Part shown: in pieces, positions 1 to 5,569 of the stretch
Position numbering within the stretch: position 1 is the stretch's first letter
Layout: each line of letters starts with the position of its first letter
Assembly: GCA_014730285.1 (NCBI GenBank)
Contig: WJIM01000009.1
Span: 1-6,812 of the forward strand
Direction of reading: 5' to 3'
Origin: Candidatus Zixiibacteriota bacterium
GTDB lineage: Bacteria; Zixibacteria; MSB-5A5; JAABVY01
DNA length: 6,812 bases
Notes under the pieces: model-generated
Seen by the model: the letters and a program-made list of their open reading frames with translations, nothing else
Told to the model about the DNA's origin: nothing
Database searches by the model: none
Made by a program: the position numbers and the translations under genes

Positions 1-1
1 G

Positions 2-472
2 ATTCACGGACGATCCGAATCCGAAATCCTGCTGGAGATTGCACCCGATGAATCCGCCTTCAGATCTTTGATGCGCTCATGGTTTATGCATTCCTCGCTT
101 TTCACCATTTTGAAATATCTCTCCACCATAGACTGCAAGGTGGTGATCACCACCGATCACGGCTCGATACTGGCCAACAAAGAAACCACTGTCAAGGGAC
201 GTAAGGAAGCTTCCACCAACCTGCGCTACAAATACGGAGATAACCTGAATTGTAACAGGCGTGAAGTCTTCCTTATGAAAAATCCCGAGGAGCTTCGTCT
301 GCCGCGTTTCGGCGTTTCCACTACATATATCTTTGCCAAAGAAGATTATTATTTCGTCTATCCGACACAGTACCATCATTATGTCTCCAAATATGCGAAC
401 ACATTCCAGCACGGCGGCATTTCTCTGGAAGAAATAATCCTGCCGGTTATCACATTAACCCCGAAGGCCTGA
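2..472 (+). CDS. PglZ-domain response regulator, PorX-like (C-terminal part, 5' end outside window)
   Basis: The reading frame is open from the left edge and ends at TGA 470-472, giving 156 visible residues; the start and any receiver domain lie upstream. The visible part matches the end of the PglZ domain of the alkaline phosphatase superfamily as found in PorX. A TTDHG motif (Asp and His codons at 155-160) is the expected metal-ligand pair. It is followed by an NLRYKYG segment, an IFAKEDYYFVYP strand and a late QHGG (His codon 410-412) with SLEEIILP, also typical of this family. In Bacteroidota, PorX joins a receiver to this zinc phosphodiesterase-like domain and controls type IX secretion with sigma factors. 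Whether the role is the same here is unknown. It lies 3 bases before tsaE, so the two are probably cotranscribed. The internal ATG at 68 is not the true start, because conserved sequence continues upstream. The family call is strong; the receiver half is inferred. Confidence 0.82.
   Translation: MHGRSESEILLEIAPDESAFRSLMRSWFMHSSLFTILKYLSTIDCKVVITTDHGSILANKETTVKGRKEASTNLRYKYGDNLNCNRREVFLMKNPEELRLPRFGVSTTYIFAKEDYYFVYPTQYHHYVSKYANTFQHGGISLEEIILPVITLTPKA
463..467 (+). promoter_or_regulatory. Shine-Dalgarno sequence of tsaE
   Basis: GAAGG lies 8 bases before ATG 476, inside the last codons of the upstream PglZ gene. It supports the ATG at 476 as the tsaE start and indicates translation closely linked to the upstream gene. 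Confidence 0.6.
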
Positions 473-475
473 TCT

Positions 476-919
476 ATGCAGCCGCTCCGGTATCAATCCG
501 CTTCGGAAGAGAATACTATCGAAATAGCATCCGGCTTTGCTCAAAAACTCGGGAAAGGCTCTCTGGTTGCCTTAACCGGGGAGCTGGGTGCGGGCAAGAC
601 GGTTTTTGCACGAGGTTTATGCAGGGGGCTGGGCTTTAATGGAATCGTTAGCTCACCCTCATTTACGCTGGTCAATATCTATCAGGGAAAATTCAGGATC
701 AACCATGTTGACCTTTACCGGATCGAAAATTCCGATGAAGTGGGCGATCTCGATCCGGATGAACTTTTTTACCCTGAGGGAGTTACAATTATTGAATGGG
801 CCGAGAAGATCAGGGAGATGCTTCCTGAACATAAATGGATAGTCTATCTGGAATTGACCGGCGAAAATGAAAGACGAATCGAGATGTTCGATTCGCTCTG
901 GCCCGATAAAATCGGTTGA
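476..919 (+). CDS. tsaE: tRNA threonylcarbamoyladenosine biosynthesis ATPase TsaE (YjeE family)
   Basis: TsaE is the small cytoplasmic ATPase that works with TsaB and TsaD to make N6-threonylcarbamoyl-adenosine (t6A) at position 37 of ANN-decoding tRNAs. The 147-residue product has the usual family length. It shows the Walker A loop GELGAGKT (residues 35-42), the SSPSFTLVN segment (59-67), the HVDLYR motif (77-82) and the IIEWAEK motif (105-111), in the correct order. ATG 476 has a good Shine-Dalgarno sequence 8 bases upstream and lies 3 bases after the PglZ gene. Its stop (917-919) is followed closely by tsaB, a functional partner, which supports the call. Nothing looks damaged. TsaD and TsaC are not in the window. 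Confidence 0.96.
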   Translation: MQPLRYQSASEENTIEIASGFAQKLGKGSLVALTGELGAGKTVFARGLCRGLGFNGIVSSPSFTLVNIYQGKFRINHVDLYRIENSDEVGDLDPDELFYPEGVTIIEWAEKIREMLPEHKWIVYLELTGENERRIEMFDSLWPDKIG

Positions 920-951
920 TCGCAACCCTCAAATACATTAATATTAGCCCC

Positions 952-1653
952 ATGTTAATTCTATGCCTGGACAGTTCGGATCGTATCCTGAAGACCGCGA
1001 TTTTCGAGGATGAAATACCGCTCGCAGAATCATCTTCGGACAGCATGGGTAATCATTCGGAAAAGATTATCTCGCAAATAGATGAGCTTTTTTCAAAAAC
1101 CGGCAGGAGGCTCGATGATTTGAATCTCCTGGCGCTTAATACGGGTCCCGGCTCGTTTACCGGATTGAGAATCGGCGCCTCGGCGATGGCCGGTCTTTCG
1201 ATGTCAAAAAATGTCCCGCTTTTGGGATTCAATGGCTTTGAGATTATGGTAGAGGATGTTAGCGGTTTGGATGGTTCTTATCTTTTTACAATTCAGTGCC
1301 GAGGGGATGAATTTTACTGTATGCATGTGAGGATTTCAGGCGCTTCTGAGGATGAGCGTATTGGGCCGATGATAGCGGTACCGTCAAAAATCGAACTCCC
1401 GTCGGATGCCGACAAGGTCGAAATTCTTGGCCCGGGAAGAGAAAGATTTCTGGAGAAATGCCCGGAAGAAATTTTGCATAGGCTGGCAGCGAAAAGCCGT
1501 TTCGAGAATTCCCCGACCATGAATTCGCTTGCCAGGCTCGCACTTGACAGATTTAAGGCAGCGCCTGCTGCGGAGTTCGGCATACCTGAAATATACTACA
1601 TGGCGCCGTCACAGGCGGAGGTTAATCTTGCCCGAAGAAAAGGTAATAATTGA
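952..1653 (+). CDS. tsaB: tRNA threonylcarbamoyladenosine biosynthesis protein TsaB
   Basis: TsaB is the inactive paralogue of TsaD that forms a heterodimer with it and recruits TsaE in bacterial t6A synthesis. From ATG 952 the product is 233 residues, a normal length. It opens with MLILCLDSSDR, the expected first strand of this ASKHA-fold family. The hallmark TGPGSFTGLRIG lies at residues 64-75, followed by a helix and the LLGFNGFEIM segment. The frame is open further upstream to a TTG at 916 that would overlap the tsaE stop as TTGA and add 12 residues. Neither start has a clear Shine-Dalgarno sequence, so 952 is chosen from the family N-terminus. The last 26 bases overlap rimI, another common neighbour of tsaB. 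Product is certain; the start is moderately sure. Confidence 0.94.
   Translation: MLILCLDSSDRILKTAIFEDEIPLAESSSDSMGNHSEKIISQIDELFSKTGRRLDDLNLLALNTGPGSFTGLRIGASAMAGLSMSKNVPLLGFNGFEIMVEDVSGLDGSYLFTIQCRGDEFYCMHVRISGASEDERIGPMIAVPSKIELPSDADKVEILGPGRERFLEKCPEEILHRLAAKSRFENSPTMNSLARLALDRFKAAPAAEFGIPEIYYMAPSQAEVNLARRKGNN
1617..1622 (+). promoter_or_regulatory. Strong Shine-Dalgarno sequence deciding the rimI TTG start
   Basis: GGAGGT lies 5 bases before TTG 1628, inside the tsaB coding end. It is the best ribosome binding site in the window. The later in-frame ATG at 1658 has no site at a suitable distance, and starting there would lose the first beta strand. The site therefore favours the TTG at 1628. 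Confidence 0.72.
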
Positions 1654-2104
1654 ATCGATGGGTCTGGATGATCTGATGCAGGTCATCGAGATAGAGCGGA
1701 TCTGTTTTCCCGATCCGTGGCCCTTTTCAGCCTTTCTTGCCGATCTTGAGAACGATGATATCTGCACTTTGACGGCCAAATTCAACAGAAAAACTGTTGG
1801 GTTTACAATTTGTCATGTGGATTTGGATGGGATGCATCTGATGAATATAGCCGTCCATCCCGATTTTCGGAGGAAAAAGGTTGGACATAAGCTGATAGAA
1901 CACTTATTTTATATCGGCGAACGGCATGGATGTAGGATTATGTACCTGGATGTGCGCAAATCAAACTCCGGGGCGATCTCATTCTATAATAAATACGGCT
2001 TCGAGACTCTTTATGAACGTAAGGGCTATTATCGGAAGCCGCCGGAGGATGCGCTTGTTATGGTACTGGATTTAAGCGAAAGGTCTAAACGTGGAGTGGT
2101 TTAA
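1628..2104 (+). CDS. rimI: Ribosomal protein S18 alanine N-acetyltransferase RimI (GNAT family)
   Basis: RimI acetylates the N-terminal alanine of ribosomal protein S18 from acetyl-CoA; it acts in the cytoplasm. From TTG 1628 the product is 158 residues, close to the usual 145-160. It has the GNAT order: VIIESMGLDDL first strand and helix, the CFPDPWPFSAF segment typical of RimI, the MNIAVHPDFRR strand, the CoA loop, and a YLDVRKSN strand followed by AISFYNKYGF. Against E. coli RimI the offset is a constant 5 residues through the core. Tyr120 matches the catalytic Tyr115, but Asp108 stands where E. coli has Glu103, and Lys84 replaces the first glycine (Gly79) of the CoA loop. The strong Shine-Dalgarno at 1617-1622 supports the TTG start, 26 bases inside tsaB. 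Position after tsaB supports RimI over other GNAT enzymes, but a changed substrate is possible. Confidence 0.87.
   Translation: MPEEKVIIESMGLDDLMQVIEIERICFPDPWPFSAFLADLENDDICTLTAKFNRKTVGFTICHVDLDGMHLMNIAVHPDFRRKKVGHKLIEHLFYIGERHGCRIMYLDVRKSNSGAISFYNKYGFETLYERKGYYRKPPEDALVMVLDLSERSKRGVV
2078..2083 (+). promoter_or_regulatory. Shine-Dalgarno sequence of accD
   Basis: GAAAGG lies 7 bases before GTG 2091, inside the end of rimI. It supports GTG 2091 as the accD start, which gives the conserved WFKKAREGI-type N-terminus. Confidence 0.55.
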
Positions 2105-2948
2105 AAAAGCACGCGAAGGCATTATATCGCAAAAGAAGAAGGATATCCCCGAGGGGCTCTGGACCAAATGCCCCAAATGCAGCGACATCATTTATGTCCG
2201 ACAGCTCGAGGAAAACCTCTCGACCTGTCCCAATTGCGAATATCATTTCCGCATAAAAAGCTCGGATTATATAAGGCTTATCCTCGATGAGGGCGAACTG
2301 GAGGAAAAGGACCAGGGATTGATTTCCGGCGATCCTCTTCAGTTCAAAGACTCCAAAAAATATCCCGACAGAATCAAAACCGCCAGTAAAAACACCGGGC
2401 TTAATGATGCTGTCGTAAGCGGGATCGGCAAAATCGACGACAAGATTATCTCCATTGCGGTCATGGATTTCGCATTTATCGGCGGCAGTATGGGGTCTGT
2501 GGTGGGGGAGAAGATCGCCCGCACGATTGAAAGAGCAATCCAGATGCGTATACCGCTGGTAATCATATCGTGCACCGGCGGAGCCCGTATGCAGGAGGGA
2601 ATATTGTCTTTGATGCAGATGGCCAAGACCTCGGCTCTTCTGGCACGGCTCGATGATTTGCGCTTGCCTTACATATCAGTCCTTACAAATCCTACAACCG
2701 CCGGGGTGATGGCGAGTTACGCTTCTCTGGGCGATGTTATAATTGCCGAACCGGGAGCGCTCCTGGGCTTTGCCGGTCAGCGGGTTATCAAACAGACAAT
2801 CCGCCAGGACCTGCCTGAAGGTTTCCAGAGCTCGGAGTTTTTCCAGGAGCATGGTTTCCTGGACAAAATCGTGCACCGCCGTGATCTCAAGAAAACTATA
2901 TCACTATTTTTGGAATACTTCTCCAATGACGTACAAGGAAGCGCTTGA
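2091..2948 (+). CDS. accD: Acetyl-CoA carboxylase carboxyltransferase subunit beta AccD
   Basis: AccD forms the A2B2 carboxyltransferase with AccA, moving the carboxyl group from biotin on AccB to acetyl-CoA to give malonyl-CoA, the first step of fatty acid synthesis. The 285-residue product has normal length. The N-terminus EWFKKAREGI is typical. A complete four-cysteine zinc ribbon follows (C27, C30, C46, C49). The crotonase-fold core shows FAFIGGSMGSVVGEKI, TGGARMQEG (162-170), LMQMAKTSALLA, GFAGQRVIKQT and LPEGFQSSEF. The usual Ser before GGARMQEG is Thr162, and the usual glycine pair in the PTTGGV segment reads Ala204-Gly205. GTG 2091 overlaps the rimI end by 14 bases and has a Shine-Dalgarno sequence. 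The 3' end overlaps folC by 23 bases; accD-folC is a widely conserved pair, also in E. coli. AccA is not in the window. Confidence 0.96.
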   Translation: MEWFKKAREGIISQKKKDIPEGLWTKCPKCSDIIYVRQLEENLSTCPNCEYHFRIKSSDYIRLILDEGELEEKDQGLISGDPLQFKDSKKYPDRIKTASKNTGLNDAVVSGIGKIDDKIISIAVMDFAFIGGSMGSVVGEKIARTIERAIQMRIPLVIISCTGGARMQEGILSLMQMAKTSALLARLDDLRLPYISVLTNPTTAGVMASYASLGDVIIAEPGALLGFAGQRVIKQTIRQDLPEGFQSSEFFQEHGFLDKIVHRRDLKKTISLFLEYFSNDVQGSA

Positions 2949-4203
2949 TTTTTTATACGGCCTCGAGCTTTTTGGCGTCAAGCTCGGCCTGAACAACATC
3001 ACCAGATTTCTCAACCGGCTCGGCAATCCCCAGAAATCTTTTAAGGGGATTCATATCGCCGGTACCAATGGCAAGGGCTCGGTAGCCTCGATTTTCGAAT
3101 CGATCCTGCATGAGGCGGGCTATAAAGTCGGCAAGTTCACTTCGCCCCATCTCTACAATTTCCGGGAACGCTTTCATCTCGATAAGGAGAAGGTGGATGA
3201 GTCTTTTGTGGCAGAATTCATTAAGGAGCATCATGAGTATATCAAGGCCTCGCGCACGACATTTTTCGAAACCTGCACAGGCCTTGCCTTCGAGCTTTTC
3301 CGCCGCAATAATGTCGATTACGGCGTGGTGGAAGTCGGCCTGGGAGGCCGTCTGGATGCCACATCCCTTATCGAGCCGGAGTTGACGGTGATTACAAAAA
3401 TCGCCAGGGATCATATCAAAACCCTGGGCGATTCAATCGCCAAAATCGCCTTTGAAAAATGCGGCATAATCAAAGAGAATATTCCGCTGGTCACCTCGGT
3501 ATATGATCCCGAAGCGCTGCAGGTTATCCGTGAGGTGGCCGAGGGCAAAAATGCTCCGCTTTACTGCCTTCTGCCGGAGAATATGGTCGAAGTCATGAGC
3601 ATGAGTATAGAAAAAATGAGATTCAGCTTCAGCGAGAATTCGATACCGCCCAAAAATTATGTTGCCAATCTGGTGGGAACGCATCAAGCTGAGAATTACG
3701 GGCTGGCGCTTCTGGGTCTGAAAGTCCTCGCGCAAAAGGGCCTGGAGATTCCCGAAGATGCATATAAAAGCGGCGTAGAGAATGTTTTCTGGCCTGCACG
3801 GATGCAATTCGTGCCGGGCAAGCCGAATTTGATTCTCGACTGCGCCCACAATCCCGACGGCATTCGTGTGCTGGTACAAAATGTACAGGCAATTTATCCC
3901 GGCAAAAAGTTCGTACTTCTATTGAGTATGCTTCGCCGTCCCGATTTTCCCGAGATTTTTGCCGAAGTCAAAAAAATCTCGGATAAAATCATCCTGGCGA
4001 TTCCGGATCACGACCGTGCGCCTCAACCCGAGGTTCTGGCGCGTGAGGCTATCGAGGCCAGGCTCAATTTCAAATTGATTCCAGACGTTCTGGAGGCTTA
4101 CAAATTTTCGCGAGAGCTGGTTGATAACGACGAGATTCTGCTGGTAGTGGGTTCACATTTCGCACTCGGCAGGATTATGAAATTCGAAAATATCCCGACC
4201 TAA
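2926..4203 (+). CDS. folC: Dihydrofolate synthase / folylpolyglutamate synthase FolC
   Basis: FolC is a Mur-ligase-fold ATP enzyme that adds glutamate to dihydropteroate and then to folates. From ATG 2926 the product is 425 residues, as expected. Visible motifs: LGLNNITRFL near the start, the P-loop GTNGKGS (46-52), FTSPHLYNFRERF, EVGLGGRLDAT, DH followed by LGDSIAKIAFEKCGIIK (Lys178 lies in the conserved EK-x-G motif), LVGTHQAENYGLAL, and DCAHNPDG (305-312) in the C-terminal domain. The usual DKD-type motif after the LL-S-M-L strand reads RRPDF here (337-341). The frame is open upstream as far as 2743 inside accD, but that sequence is a shadow of accD; ATG 2926 gives the family N-terminus. 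The Shine-Dalgarno is weak (GGAA at 2912-2915), so coupling with accD is likely. Whether it has both activities cannot be told. Confidence 0.95.
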   Translation: MTYKEALDFLYGLELFGVKLGLNNITRFLNRLGNPQKSFKGIHIAGTNGKGSVASIFESILHEAGYKVGKFTSPHLYNFRERFHLDKEKVDESFVAEFIKEHHEYIKASRTTFFETCTGLAFELFRRNNVDYGVVEVGLGGRLDATSLIEPELTVITKIARDHIKTLGDSIAKIAFEKCGIIKENIPLVTSVYDPEALQVIREVAEGKNAPLYCLLPENMVEVMSMSIEKMRFSFSENSIPPKNYVANLVGTHQAENYGLALLGLKVLAQKGLEIPEDAYKSGVENVFWPARMQFVPGKPNLILDCAHNPDGIRVLVQNVQAIYPGKKFVLLLSMLRRPDFPEIFAEVKKISDKIILAIPDHDRAPQPEVLAREAIEARLNFKLIPDVLEAYKFSRELVDNDEILLVVGSHFALGRIMKFENIPT

Positions 4204-4231
4204 TAATATAAACGGTCTAAAATTTGGCGTT

Positions 4232-5569
4232 ATGATGGATTCCGATTACGAAAAACTTGGCAGTACCGATAAAGTCCTGAAGCTCGAAGAGGAAATCTCG
4301 AAACATATCGATGAGCTTACCACGGCTAATAAGCGGCTTAAACGTAAGATCTTCGACCTCTATACGATTTTCGAAATTTCCCGGCACCTGAATTCGGTTC
4401 TGGATACCAAGAGCCTTCTGGACGGTATTATATTGACTATTATCGGTCAGATGGGTGTTTCGGGATGCGCCATATTTACCGCTGGCGGCGAAGATGAGGG
4501 TCTTGTTCTGGCAAAAAGCAAAGGGCTTACACTCGATAAGGAAAAAAGATATAACATACCGTTCGACAGCAGGCTGTTTAAGGCGGCTGAGGACACGCCC
4601 AATATCACTTATCATATCAGAGAGCTCGAAAAGGATTTCCCTGAATCGCAAAAGGAAATCGATATTCTTAAATCAATCGACTGCTCTCTTGTTATTCCCA
4701 TGACACTTAAAAATAAGATTTGCGGGCTTTTGGTGGTTACCGAGAAGATATCCCGAACGCCGTTTTATGAGGATGATAAGGATTTTCTCGCTATACTGGC
4801 CAATCAGCTTTCCGTTGCGGTAGAAAATGCCCGTCTCTTTGAAAGTGAAAAGCAGGCCTACAATCAACTCGCCAAGGCCCAGAGGCAGCTCGTGGAAACC
4901 GAAAAACTGGCGGCGCTGGGACAGCTTTCGGCCAGAGTGGCGCATGAAGTAAATAATCCTCTGGGAATCATAAAAAATTACCTCGAGCTTATATCACAGC
5001 AATCCGAAGGTTCTGAAAAACTCGATAAATTCGTGAACATACTTCGCGAAGAGGTAAATCGAATTGCCGGAATCGTAAGGCAGCTTCTCGATTTTTATCA
5101 TCCCCGCTCGGTCGAGAAGGGCGAGGTAAATCTCGCCAATGTAATCGATGAGCTGATTGTGCTGGTTTCGGTGCAGATGGAATCGAATCGAATCCGGCTT
5201 AAAAAGGACTATCCCGCGGAACTGCCCGACGTCTGGGCATCCTCAGAACAGCTTAAGCAGGTTTTTCTGAACCTGATTATGAATGCAAAGGATTTCATGC
5301 CCGACGGCGGCCAGATAATAATCAGCGGGAGAGAAGATAATGGCAATGTCATCCTTGACTTTGCCGACAGCGGGACCGGCATTGAGAAGCAAGATCTCTC
5401 CAGAGTATTCGATCCGTTTTATACTACCAAAAAGAACGGAGCCGGAACAGGTCTGGGGCTGTCAGTCTGCTACGGCATCATACAGAATCATGGAGGAAAT
5501 ATTTCCGTTAGAAACAGGGCTGAAGGAGGAGCCGAGTTCACCGTAAGTCTACCAGTATATCATGCATAG
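4232..5569 (+). CDS. Soluble GAF-domain sensor histidine kinase
   Basis: This is the kinase of a two-component system: it autophosphorylates on His and passes phosphate to a partner receiver. The 445 residues read as an N-terminal coiled coil (about 14-42), a GAF sensor domain (about 43-200), a short coiled linker, a HisKA dimerisation helix with the H-box LSARVAHEVNNPL (phosphoacceptor His238), and an ATPase domain with N-box (Asn347, Asn351), G1 box DSGTGI (379-384), F-box FDPFYTTK (393-400) and G2 box GAGTGLGL (403-410). All catalytic boxes are intact. No membrane segment or signal peptide is visible, so it should sense a cytoplasmic cue. ATG 4232 is directly followed by a second ATG at 4235; neither has a clear Shine-Dalgarno. 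It lies 28 bases after folC and overlaps the next gene, a receiver protein, by 8 bases, which makes that its likely partner. The ligand is unknown. Confidence 0.93.
   Translation: MMDSDYEKLGSTDKVLKLEEEISKHIDELTTANKRLKRKIFDLYTIFEISRHLNSVLDTKSLLDGIILTIIGQMGVSGCAIFTAGGEDEGLVLAKSKGLTLDKEKRYNIPFDSRLFKAAEDTPNITYHIRELEKDFPESQKEIDILKSIDCSLVIPMTLKNKICGLLVVTEKISRTPFYEDDKDFLAILANQLSVAVENARLFESEKQAYNQLAKAQRQLVETEKLAALGQLSARVAHEVNNPLGIIKNYLELISQQSEGSEKLDKFVNILREEVNRIAGIVRQLLDFYHPRSVEKGEVNLANVIDELIVLVSVQMESNRIRLKKDYPAELPDVWASSEQLKQVFLNLIMNAKDFMPDGGQIIISGREDNGNVILDFADSGTGIEKQDLSRVFDPFYTTKKNGAGTGLGLSVCYGIIQNHGGNISVRNRAEGGAEFTVSLPVYHA

Noticed and set aside
2743..2925. An upstream extension of the folC frame into accD
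   Set aside because: The extension is rich in Ser and Arg and lies over the conserved accD C-terminus; the FolC family N-terminus begins at ATG 2926.
2953..3879. Two long minus-strand open frames (2953-3414 and 3433-3879) opposite folC
   Set aside because: Both lie entirely opposite well-conserved folC coding sequence, resemble no family I know and have no supporting start signals; they are shadows of codon use in folC.
4195..4231. A possible promoter before the kinase gene, with TAAAAT at 4218-4223
   Set aside because: The matching -35 region at the right spacing (4195-4200) is poor, the site is only 9 bases before the start codon, and AT-rich hexamers are expected by chance.
4467..4728. 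Cysteines in the kinase GAF domain (C79, C151, C164) as a redox or iron-sulphur sensor
   Set aside because: They are spread singly without a cluster-binding spacing, so there is no sequence support for a cofactor.
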